Of a stretch of DNA of 64,000 nt, positions 11,963 through 22,649 are shown in pieces. Every line of letters begins with the position of its first letter. Position 1 is the first letter of the stretch. Origin of the DNA: Sinotaia quadrata (Eukaryota > Mollusca > Gastropoda > Architaenioglossa > Viviparidae); NCBI GenBank assembly GCA_028829895.1, contig CM054177.1, positions 48,492,164-48,556,163 of the forward strand. The letters run 5' to 3'. Position numbers and translations under genes: made by a program. The notes under the pieces are model-generated. The model ran no database searches, was not told the DNA's origin, and saw only the letters and a program-made list of their open reading frames with translations.

Positions 11963-12353
11963 TTAATGCAACAGAAGCTGGAACAGTTTTTAAACGTGAA
12001 ATACAGCAGCAGTAAGCATTTAAAATATTGCATCAGCAGAAACAAGAGAAATTTATGTTCGTTTTTGAAAATACATCCTCATCGAGAAGGCAAAATATAC
12101 ACAGTTCAAGTCATCAGGGTGTGACTTTGAGAGTCCTACGTCTCTGTAGCGTCCAATTAACTACAACCCTTTGGCTGGAGCTGACAAAGTCTGGCTGGTT
12201 CCTATGCCAACAGGAATGCAGGCCTTAGGGTCGGCATTATACGGCAAAGCGTTACACTTGTTGACTGGAGACTCTCAAACTGATGCACACATGTCAGTCA
12301 GATCAGTGATTAATGTACTACTCCGACTAGTAAACTCGTTTTGTCCAGCCGTA

Positions 12354-12404
<51 letters not shown>

Positions 12405-12414
12405 TACACACACA
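12354..12414. repeat. (CA)n microsatellite
   Basis: About 24 CA units then an imperfect tail. It is followed at 12455-12570 by a pyrimidine-rich TTCTTTCTTTT stretch with a decayed TATCTTCTTTCTT unit. Confidence 0.96.
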
Positions 12415-12969
12415 TCTTTGCCATACTATTGCGCAGCACGGATGTGTATATATCTTCTTTCTTTTTCTGTATCTTCTTTCTTCTTTTGTATCTTTTTTAT
12501 TTCTCTATATCTTCTTTCTTTTTTGAATCTTTTTTCTTCTTCTATAGCTTCTTTCTTCTTTTGAAAACATTTATACATGATGATACATTTATAATATATT
12601 CTTCTCCATTCACTCAAACTTATGAAATTTCTAATAATTCTATTCACGTGTTTTCTGCAAGGTGAAGACAAATCACACATGTTATCTTGTATTTATTTAT
12701 CAAATTAGTACGAATCATACATATTTCAGTATTACGTATACAAACTTAGCACGAATGGAATTCTTATAAAATTCTCTTCAGTCAACCACATGTTTGATAT
12801 ACCTTAGTGAATGAACCTTGTTCAAGTTTTAGTCTGCTAGGGAAACATCGGTACTCTGAAATAGTCCATATGGCCAAGTAACTGATAGGCAGGATTACAC
12901 GGGAGGACAGTTGTATTTGTGGATGAGGTATTTTGCATGTGTGCATAGTGTGTAATGGGTGTTTCCAAA

Positions 12970-13690
12970 AGTAATATTGTTTCTACTTCAATATCTATTG
13001 TACTTCGCATCTCAAATACTGTTTTAGATTTCATTCCCAAAGTAATATTGTTTCTACTTCAATATCTGTTGTACTTCGCATCTCAAATTCTATTTTAGTT
13101 TTCATTTCAAAGTCTTGAATGCTCTTCACTTTAGACTTTTAAATTATCGTTTAAAACCTTGTATAATTTTCATTTAGTATAATCTTCGTTCAATTTCGCG
13201 TACAGCTATCATTTCACAATGTAATCTTCATTTCACGGTTTATATACTTTTCGTGTCAGAGTTTAATATAATTTTTGACTGAGAATTGATGTAGTTTTCA
13301 TTCCAGAGTTTATTATAATCTTCATTTTAAACTTCTAAATCGTTTTCTTGTAACAGTTTAGTATAATCTTCTTTATAAAGTTCTATTTATTTTCTTGAAG
13401 AGTTTAGTATAATCTTCATTATAAAGTTCTGTATAGTTTTCGTGTAAGAGTTTAGTAGAAACCGTATCATCATTTAAAAACATTTTATAGTTTTCATTAA
13501 GAGAGTATATTTATAATGTTCAATTCAAAGTACTGTATAAATTTAATTTTAAACTTTAGTGTAATCTTCATTTCCATGTCTTGTATCTAAAATTTTAATT
13601 TCAGAGTTAATGCTAAATGGATTTAAAAGTCTTCTATAGTTTAATTTTATAGTTTATAATTTTATAGTAATCTTTCTTTCATTCTTTTTT
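12970..13690. repeat. Degenerate repeat, GTTTAGTATAATCTTCATTT type
   Basis: Two clean 67-bp copies with CAAAGTAATATTGTTTCTAC start the stretch. The rest is a decayed ~30-40 bp unit built on AGTTTAGTATAATCTTCAT. Confidence 0.75.
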
Positions 13691-13904
13691 GGTGTTCATT
13701 TGTCGATAAACATTTAACTGAACACGTGAACTTTTTTACTGAATGAAAGCAGCTTTTCCCTTGCAGCTAAGTCGACTGTCCATTGGAATGGCATACTGAC
13801 ACAATGCTACCATTCATGTTTCCGCAATGTTCAAATAATCTCTCAGTGTGTTGCCATTGCTCTAGGAAGGTCGAAGAGGGAACTGCCAGAAGCTAACATT
13901 GATG

Positions 13905-14060
13905 ATGAATGACTGTCTCCATGTTGATACTTGTATGATAAATGACTGTCTCTGTCGTGACATATATGATAAACGACTGTTTCTATTGTGACACCTTGTA
14001 TGATAAAAGACTGTTCTCCATTGTGACGTCTTTAATGATAAATGGCTGTTTCCATTTTGA
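13905..14060. repeat. Degenerate ~33-bp repeat (~5 copies)
   Basis: Units carry ATGATAAATGACTGT and CTCCATTGTGAC with scattered substitutions. Confidence 0.8.
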
Positions 14061-14179
14061 ATTCAAATTTTGTTTATAAGCATAGTTCTGTCTGCCATAT
14101 TGTTGACTGGAAAAAAATCGATCAGCAGTTCATTATTGAATGTCCTAAAGTAGAGGTTGGTACTTTACAGTTTAATTGT

Positions 14180-16110
14180 TAAAATTAAGGGCCAGTTTTC
14201 CACTCTTCACTAACCCTGAAACTGAGGGCCGATATTCTACTGTTCAGCAGCTGAAACTGAGGGTCGGTATTCTACTGTTCAACAGCTGAAACTGAGGGTC
14301 GGTATTCTACTGTTCAACACTGAACTGAGGGCCTGTATTCTACTGTTCAATAGTTGAAACTGAGGGCAGGTATTCTACTGTTCAACAGCCTGAAATTGAG
14401 GGCCGGTATACCACTGTTCAACAGTTGAAACTGAGGATCGGTATAGTACTGTTTAACAGATGAAAAGGAGGGCGAGTATTCTACTGACGAATAAACTGAA
14501 ACTGAGGGCCAGAATTCTACTGTTAAACAGCCTGAAATAGAAGGCATGATTCAACTGTCCAATAGCCTGAAATAGAAGGCTATGATCAGATTTCCGCTAT
14601 TCAATAGTCTGAAATAGAGGGCCAGTATTTCCATTGTCCAATAGTCTGAAATAGAGGACCAGTATTTCCACTGTCCAATAGCCTGAAATAAAAGGCTATG
14701 ACCAGTATTCCACTGTCCAATAACCTGAAACAGAAGGCTAGTATTACTCTGTCCAATTGCCTGAAATAGAAGGCTACAACTTCCAGGATCCAAGTGTTAA
14801 ACAAAGGGTCGTGTTCTGTGAAATACAGGATTGCCTTTCCATGTTTAACAGAGTGAAATAGAATATGCTCAACAGTAGACAGACAAAATTATTATTTTTA
14901 TTTTGCTAGATTGTCAGTTTTTGACTGTTCAATAATATGAAATAGAGACATGATATTAATGTGTTCAGTAGTCTGTAAATATAAGGCGTATTTTACTATT
15001 CAGTAGTCTGTAAACATAAGGCGTATTTTACTGTCCAGTAGTATGTAAACATAGGGCTTATTTTACTGTTCAGTCATCTGTAAACATATGGCGTATTTTA
15101 CAGTTCAGTAGTCTATAAACATAGGGCGTATTTTACTGTTCAGTAGTATGTAAACATAGGGCGTATTTTACTGTTCAGTAGTCTGTAAACATAGGGCGTA
15201 TTTTACTGTTCAGTAGTCAGAAACCATAGGGCGTATTTTACTGTTCAGTAGTCTGACATAATAGGGCGTATTTTACTGTTCATTAGTCTGTAAACATAGG
15301 GCGTATTTTACTGTTCAGTAGTCTGTAAACATAGGGTGTATTTTACTGTTCAGTAGTCTGTAAACATAGGGCGTATTTTACTGTTCAGTAGTCTGTAAAC
15401 ATAGGGCGTATTTTGCTGTTCAGTAGTCTATAAACATAGGGCGTATTTTACTGTTCAGTAGTCTGTAAACATAGGGCGTATTTTACTGTTCAGTAGTATG
15501 TAAACATAGGGCGTATTTTACTGTTCAGTAGTCTGTAAACAGAGGGCGTATTTTACTGTTCAGTAGTCTGTAAACATAGGGCGTATTTTACTGTTCAGTA
15601 GTCTGAAACCATAGGGCGTATTTTACTGTTCAGTAGTCTGAAATAATAGGGCGTATTTTACTGTTCAGTAGTCTGTAAACATAGGGCGTATTTTACTGTT
15701 CAGTAGTCTGTAAACATAGGGCGTATTTTACTGTTCAGTAGTCTGTAAACATAGGGCGTATTTTACTGTTCAGTAGTCTGAAATAATAAGGCGTATTTTA
15801 CTGTTCAGTAGTCTGTAAACATAGGGCGTATTTTGCTGTTCAGTAGTCTATAAACATAGGGCGTATTTTACTGTTCAGTAGTCTGTAAACATAGGGCGTA
15901 TTTTACTGTTCAGTAGTCTGTAAACATAGGGCGTATTTTGCTGTTCAGTAGTCTATAAACATAGGGCGCATTTTACTGTTCAGTAGTCTGTAAACATAGG
16001 GCGTATTTTACTGTTCAGTAGTCTGTAAACATAGGGCGTATTTTACTGTTCAGTAGTCTGGAAATATAGCACGCATTTTATTGTTCAATAGCTTGGGAAA
16101 AAAAGAGCCA
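14180..16110. repeat. 35-bp satellite with degenerate left flank and homogenised core (~55 copies)
   Basis: The consensus in the core (14940-16075, ~32 copies) contains GTCTGTAAACATAGGGCGTA and TTTTACTGTTCAGTA. The left part (14180-14810) is an older, diverged version, CTGAAACTGAGGGCCGGTAT plus TCTACTGTTCAAC, with the same 35-bp register. The right edge decays after 16075. Marker variants (GAAACC, GAAATAATA, TTTTGCTGTT with CTATAAAC) recur at multi-unit spacing, showing block duplications. Confidence 0.96.
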
Positions 16111-16929
16111 GCAGTTCAAAGTTCAGTAAACTGAAATTAAAAAATAGTATTTTCAATTTGATCATGTGAAATAATAGGTCGTATTTTTCTGAAAAGATAT
16201 CAGAATAAGTAAACCTATTTAGCGATAATTATTTTGAAGAAACTATAGGCATGTATCGGTATATGAAAGTAAATACAATAAAGTAAAACCATTATGTTTT
16301 AGATGTGATAAAAAAAATTGCTTAATTTAGCAGTAGTACATGTATCAGGCCAAATGTTGACAGAAAAATAGCAAATGATGCATCAATTCACCTCGGGGAG
16401 GTAATCAAGGAAAGATCTCCAGTGGGATGGATACAGCTTTTTCCCATACTGCACAACGGAGATCGATGAATGGCAGAATGACTGACAGCTGTTTGGCTTT
16501 TGACTATCTCATCAGATATCCATAAATCGGTCTGGTCTATTATAAACTTAATAGGTGACTTCTGTATTTCTCTACTTTTCTACAGATCTCTAAATTGACC
16601 TTGTGCATTTTTAGGAAAATGTTGCTGATGGGTTAATCGTCGTGTTTCGTGTATCTATCTGGTATTATTTTCAGAAATGCATAAACAAATAATTCTTTGA
16701 CGAATTAAATAACCATCCCTTAGTAAACATAATAATGTTAACTTGATTACCATAATGTATTCGGTACTATTTAAAAAGTAACTTGATTACCATAATGTAT
16801 TTGTACTATTTAAAAAATAAATGTTGACTATTATAATAAAACTCTATTCGCATTTAACACAGTACTTTTAGAATCTCTTTGCCGTTTTGCTGTCAATTTG
16901 TCTTTTCTAGGCGACATGCAAAATACTAG
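16111..16929. other. Spacer with one 49-bp duplication
   Basis: The only structure seen is a two-copy repeat at 16738-16815 carrying TAACTTGATTACCATAATGT. No gene was recognised. Confidence 0.6.
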
Positions 16930-18062
16930 TCTTAATTTTATTTGAATGATATACTAGACACTAGCTTTACACAAACGGCTGACATAATAGAAAATAGTTT
17001 CACATGAATGAATCATAGACACGGTGCTAGTACGGCTGACATACTTACTGGCTAGTCCTACGACATCACTGATCACAACAGATTCTAGTTTCACACATGA
17101 GTAAAACACTAGGTGCTAATTTTACATGAATTACCGATACACAAATGTTATCTTGACATGAATGACCGATGCACAAATGTTATCTTGACATGAATGACCG
17201 ATACACAAATGTTATCTTGACATGAATGACCGATACACAAATGTTATCTTGACATGAATGACCGATACACAAATGTTATCTTGACATGAATGACCGATAC
17301 ACAAATGTTATCTTGACATGAATGACCGATACACAAATGTTATCTTGACATGAATGACCGATACACAAATGTTATCTTGACATGAATGACTGATACACAA
17401 ATGTTATCTTGACATGAATGACTAATACAGAGAATCAAGTTTTTAATGAATGCTGAAACAAGCTGTTACTATTACTGAAACATTTACACACTAGATGTGT
17501 TATTTGATTGACTGATGCATATAAGCTAGATTTCAGGAATAGCTGACACAATATGCGATTATTACTGAAGGATAACGTACTAGATTCTTACTTAACATGA
17601 ATGGATGACACGTAGAAGCTAATTGTTCATAATTGAATAAATAACACATAGAAACTAGTTTTTCATTTTCATGATTGAATGACACATAGAAACTACTTTT
17701 CTTGAATGAATGACAAGTAGAAGCTAATTGTTCATGAATATATTAAACAAAGAACTGGTTTTTCATGACTGCATTCAGTCATAAGTAGAAACTAGTTTTT
17801 CATGAATGATACGCAGACGCTAATTGTTCATGAATGAATGACATAAAGACACTCTTTTTCATTAATGAATGACACAAAGACACTCTTTTACATGAATGAA
17901 TGATACATAGAAACTAGGTTTTCATGAATGAATGACACAGAAACTAGTTTTACATGAATGAATGACATAGAAACTAGGTTTTTATGAATGACACACAGAA
18001 ATTGTTTGTTTTAATGAATGAATGATACATAGAGGCTAATTGTTCAAGAATGACGTACACAT
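16930..18062. repeat. 32-bp minisatellite core (17124-17430) in a degenerate ATGAATGA array
   Basis: The core has ~9.6 clean 32-bp copies of ATGAATGACCGATACACAAA TGTTATCTTGAC. The flanks to 18062 are decayed relatives built on ATGAATGAATGACACATAGA and AACTAGTTTTTC. This repeats the clean-core, decayed-flank layout of the 35-bp array. Confidence 0.9.
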
Positions 18063-18241
18063 AAAAAGTAAAGTTTTTGTTGGTTTTTTTTTGTTGTTGT
18101 TGTGAGGATTGAATGATATTCTGCTTCCACCCTATTTCTCACCGAGAAGACTTCAGGTGTTGGGTTTTTTTGCATTCATTCTCTGTACAATTTTCCCACG
18201 TTATTTCCACAGGCTTCGTGACAAATGTATTGGTTTGGTCA

Positions 18242-18546
18242 CGCCTTTAGTCTTCCTAAAAGGAGCTCTCTTTCTATGGTGTGTTGACTCTTGCCTTTAG
18301 TCTTCCTAAAAGGAGCTCTCTTTCTATGGTGTGTTGGCTCTTGCCTTTAGTCTTCCTAAAAGGAGCTCTCTTTCTATGGTGTGTTGACTCTTGCCTTTAG
18401 TCTTCCTAAAAGGAGCTCTCTTTCTATGGTGTGTTGGCTCTTGCCTTTAGTCTTCCTAAAAGGAGCTCTCTTTCTATGGTGTGTTGGCTCTTGCCTTTAG
18501 TCTTCCTAAAAGGAGCTCTCTTTCTATGGTGTGTTGGCTCTTGCTG
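18242..18546. repeat. 50-bp tandem repeat (~6 copies)
   Basis: The unit contains CCTTTAGTCTTCCTAAAAGG, AGCTCTCTTTCTATGG and TGTGTTGGCTC. A GAC/GGC variant runs in the order A, G, A, G, G, G, so two-unit blocks were copied. Confidence 0.97.
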
Positions 18547-18779
18547 CATGTGGTGCACTATAGCTTGTCGCATGTCAGGTATTCACAAGCTCTTGGCCAA
18601 GAAGGTGGCAGTACAGTCACATATTATTTTTTTTTTGTGGAGGTTGCACACATTTTCCCGCATTTTTTGTATTCACTGTTTAGTAAAATTTAGTATATTT
18701 GTCAACTGCTTCTTATTTACCTCCCAACTAAAAGTCGACTTAACCAAAAATATTTTTATTCCTGCATGTAGATGATGAA

Positions 18780-19034
18780 CATTCTTTATTTCTGAACGTA
18801 TGCATATTTTTGTGAACTTGCTGGAATGTGCATGCGTATGTGTATATGTTTGTAAACTTGGTCGAATGTGCCTGAGTGAGTTTTCTTGTTCATGTATGCG
18901 TATCTGAGTTTGCTAGAGTGTGCGTTGGTGTATAATAGAATGTGTGTGATTGTGTGAATATAAGTATATATGCTGTTGGTGTGCATGTATGTGTATAAAT
19001 TGCGTCAATATTAGAGAATATAAGTATATTGCAA

Positions 19035-19104
<70 letters not shown>

Positions 19105-19118
19105 CGCGTGAGTGAGTT
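18780..19118. repeat. TG-rich degenerate repeat, then (GT)n-(CG)n
   Basis: A decayed GAACTTGCTGGAATGTGCATG pattern leads into (GT)n at 19039-19095 that changes to a short (CG)n run (19096-19108), a sequence able to adopt Z-DNA. The intervals 18547-18779 and 19119-19800 show no recognised feature. Confidence 0.85.
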
Positions 19119-19804
19119 TTTATATAATGTGTCCTGAGTTCACATTCGCGAGTATATCCGTGTGTCGGTGTGTTTATATGTTTCTCTCACTCTGTGTTTT
19201 GTATATTCATTCTAACAACTAACTTTACCCCCCTCTAACAAACCACACCCACACATCCATGTGTTTGCCTTAATATTTTTTACTCTTCGCTTCATATTTA
19301 TTCTTGCCCTCGAGGATCCAGAACACTTCGCTCTTGTAATAAACAACGACGACCCCCTGCTCCATTTGTTATCTCTCTTCCAGAACCTTCTCTCACCACA
19401 TTCCAATGAAAGCACCGTCTAGACGGTATTAACTGTAACAACAAATTAACTAGCCAATCAGTCAAGTTCAACCAATTTAACCTCAGCAATAACATTTCTT
19501 TTCCCGTTGCATTCGCATTTTAAAACAACATGGACCTTTAAATGGAACATACGGTATCATGGGAGCAAATGTACTAACAAGCTCCCATCAGTGGTAAATG
19601 GTCGATATTTTAACAAGAAAGAAATGCATTCAGTCGTGTATTTAAATATTATACATTTTTTATCATTCCTTTAAAAATAATTATCTTAGTTTGCTATCGT
19701 TTTCCCTGGGTAAAGGGTAGGGGGGGTGGTGGTAGAAGGGACTACATCATGATAACTTAACAGACATCTTGTAATCTACTCCTGCATCTCTCCTCATTCT
19801 TTTT

Positions 19805-19818
19805 CTCACTTGTACTCC

Positions 19819-19893
<75 letters not shown>

Positions 19894-19903
19894 CTTGTAC
19901 TCC

Positions 19904-19948
<45 letters not shown>

Positions 19949-19972
19949 CTTGTACTCCATTACACACACGCA
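19805..19972. repeat. Two (CA)n runs separated by a repeated flank
   Basis: The phrase ACTTGTACTCCATTACACAC occurs three times, at the left of each CA run and once more after the second. The microsatellite and its flank were therefore duplicated together. Confidence 0.95.
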
Positions 19973-20007
19973 CGGAATCAAACACATAAGACAGATGCAC
20001 ACTGTAT

Positions 20008-20137
20008 CAGCCTTTCTCAACCTTTTTTTACCCTGGAGGAACCTTGAAATATTTTTCGGGTCTCCGGGAACCCCTACATAATCACTATATCTACGATGCT
20101 TTTATTTTCTCGGGGAACCCGTAATTGAGAAACCCTG
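20008..20137. mobile_element. hAT-like miniature inverted-repeat element (130 bp)
   Basis: Ends are CAGCCTTTCTCAAC on the left and, read from the right on the other strand, CAGGGTTTCTCAAT: imperfect terminal inverted repeats of hAT style. The interior has GGAGGAACC and GGGGAACCC. Flanking 8-mers CACTGTAT and CTCTGTAG agree at 6 of 8 positions, as expected for a decayed 8-bp target duplication. It is too short to encode a transposase. The superfamily assignment rests on the TIR form and 8-bp duplication. Confidence 0.7.
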
Positions 20138-20184
20138 CTCTGTAGTCTGTATAATACACCATTTGTTCTTGACTCAATCTGTCT

Positions 20185-20845
20185 TTAGTTTAATCGTCAT
20201 TTTAATTTCCTTGCGCACTTAAATGTCTTTAGTACAATCGTCATTTTAATTTCCTTGCACACTTAAATGTCTTTAGTACAATCGTCATTTTAATTTCCTT
20301 CCACACTTAAATGTCTTTAGTACAATCGTCATTTTAATTTCCTTACACACTTAAATGTCTTTAGTACAATCGTCATTTTAATTTCCTTGCACACTTAAAT
20401 GTCTTTAGTACAATCGTCATTTTAATTTCCTTACACACTTAAATGTCTTTAGTACAATCGTCATTTTAATTTCCTTACACACTTAAATGTCTTTAGTACA
20501 ATCGTCATTTTAATTTCCTTACACACTTAAATGTCTTTAGTACAATCGTCATTTTAATTTCCTTGCACACTTAAATGTCTTTAGTACAATCGTCATTTTA
20601 ATTTCCTTACACACTTAAATGTCTTTAGTACAATCGTCATTTTAATTTCCTTGCACACTTAAATGTCTTTAGTACAATCGTCATTTTAATTTCCTTGCAC
20701 ACTTAAATGTCTTTAGTACAATCGTCATTTTAATTTCCTTCCACACTTAAATGTCTTTAGTACAATCGTCATTTTAATTTCCTTACACACTTAAATGTCT
20801 TTAGTACAATCGTCATTTTAATTTCCTTGCACACTTAAATGTCTC
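20185..20845. repeat. 44-bp minisatellite (~15 copies)
   Basis: The unit contains TCTTTAGTACAATCGTCATT, TTAATTTCCTT and ACACTTAAATG. One variable base (CCTTG/CCTTA/CCTTC) gives the order G,G,C,A,G,A,A,A,G,A,G,G,C,A,G. The G,C,A,G block occurs twice. The following 20846-21120 has no recognised feature. Confidence 0.97.
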
Positions 20846-21123
20846 GATTCACTGAGGCTAAGATTGCTTTTTTGACAACCACAAGTGATGTGAAATATTT
20901 GCTGGGTACTAGCGTTACAACCCAACTTTCGTCTCAAGCGCGACCAAAAACAATGCGTTTCTCCTGATGTTAAGTTCTCAAGCTCTTCAGAAAAAGAGGG
21001 GACAAAATGGATGACATACCTCAGTTCGCTTAGTAGCGTCCTTATCAGAGCGGACCAATTAGAGAGAAGAAAAACACTGGAAGACGTGCTACAAATTTCC
21101 CACCACTACAAAAACTGGCAACC

Positions 21124-21366
21124 CTAGACTTCACACGCTACTACAAAACGTCAACTCTACACATAGAATCTTCACGAATCTGATCAGTGCCCACAAGGCG
21201 TCGCTAGACTTCACACGCTACTACAAAACGTCAACTCTACACACAGAATCTTCACGAATCTGATCAGTGCCCACAAGGCGACGCTAGACTTCACACGCTA
21301 CTACAAAACGTCAACTCTACACATAGAGTATCACGAATCTGATCAGTGCCCACAAGGCGTCGCTAG
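21124..21366. repeat. 80-bp tandem repeat (3 copies)
   Basis: The unit contains CTAGACTTCACACGCTACTA, CAAAACGTCAACTCTACACA and TGATCAGTGCCCACAAGGCG. Copies are nearly identical. Confidence 0.96.
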
Positions 21367-21625
21367 ATCGGTATCCCGATGGTGGCAATTGTACACAAGC
21401 ACAGAGACACTACACACACTACACAGAGACACTACACACACTACACAGAGACACTACACATCGTTTCGTCACCATCAACAAGGCATTCAGATAAACATAG
21501 ACTTATAGCAGACCGCCATATCGGTGTCTCGACGGCGGAAATTCACCTCTACACGCTACTACTCCATGGGTGCAATTTGACGAAACGATGAGTGTGTGTA
21601 GTGTCTCTGTGCTGTGTGTGAAAAT
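21366..21625. repeat. Short repeats forming an inverted-repeat structure
   Basis: CAGAGACACTACACACACTA is repeated four times at 21400-21462, ending at CATCGTTTCGTC. The reverse complement (GACGAAACGATGAGTGTG then TAGTGTCTCTGTG) lies at 21578-21612. A direct pair, ATCGGTATCCCGATGGTGGC and ATCGGTGTCTCGACGGCGG, begins each half. Confidence 0.85.
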
Positions 21626-21734
21626 GAACAGTAAGATGTCAACACACACTGAATGTCCAAATGAAAAATAGACATTAGAAGGGGAAATCAACCACTTTTA
21701 TACCGCCACGTCGTCTTTATCCTACCTAATACAC

Positions 21735-21895
21735 CTGAAAGGAGCTCATACTATTACATAAGACACATCTGAAAAATCAAGCCACAACCTAAGACACACC
21801 AGCAAGCCAGCCACTCAAGCCACAACCTAAGACACTTGAAAGAAATCAAGCCACAACTTAAGACACATCTGAAAAAAACTCAAGCCAAACTACAC
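21735..21895. repeat. Degenerate ~38-bp repeat (~4 copies)
   Basis: Units carry AAGCCACAACCTAAGACAC and CTGAAAAA. The next stretch, 21896-22489, is unique and unassigned. Confidence 0.8.
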
Positions 21896-22489
21896 TGTGT
21901 TCTTTAAGATACCCTTCTCCAGCTTTTTAAGCAGTGAACAACGGTTCCCCATCACTGTGAAAGTGTCCAGGCTTCACAAGCAAATAAATGAAAGAAATAC
22001 AAGCAACAGAGAAAAGCAAAAGATAAACAGAAACAGCAAAACCAGAGAATTCACTAATAGACTATGATAAAGTCCCACTTCCCAGACTCTCGCTTCCACG
22101 CGAAATCAGTATAAGCTGGAAGTGCCCCCTCTAAAATAGTTACTCAGTCAACTCAGTCACATCTTGAGCTCTTCTCTCTGCAAATACTGTACATAAGTTT
22201 CGAACATTATCACCCTTACAGGAGATTACAGAAGTGTCGCTGCAAGACTTGGCCATGCAGAAACATCACTTTGCAAATGTCAGCCATATTATGTCCCATC
22301 TCACCTTTATCAAATCATCGCCTTCAAACAGCTTTAATTATGCGCTCGACCTTTCTGTTTCCATAATTTAGTGAGAAAAGCAAAATCAATACTTTGAATG
22401 CTTTAGATAGGAATCTTTAAAGTTTCGGTTTAGTAAAAATATGTTGCGCTCACTTCTTTGAATTCTTTGGTGTTGATGGATTTTAATAT

Positions 22490-22622
22490 AATTTAATCAT
22501 GGAACACTGGTGCTCCTCTACTCTTGATTAACCCATGATTACTGTAGAAGTCAAATAATTTAATCATGGAACACTGGTGCTACTCGACTCTTGATTAACC
22601 CATGACACTGTAGAGGTCATCA
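22490..22622. repeat. 67-bp tandem duplication with internal hairpin
   Basis: Two copies of TTTAATCATGGAACACTGGT and ACTCTTGATTAACCCATGA. In the first, TAATCATGG (22494) pairs with CCATGATTA (22533) across a 30-nt loop. Confidence 0.92.
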
Positions 22623-22649
22623 CGATATCGCCATATTACAAAGTATATC

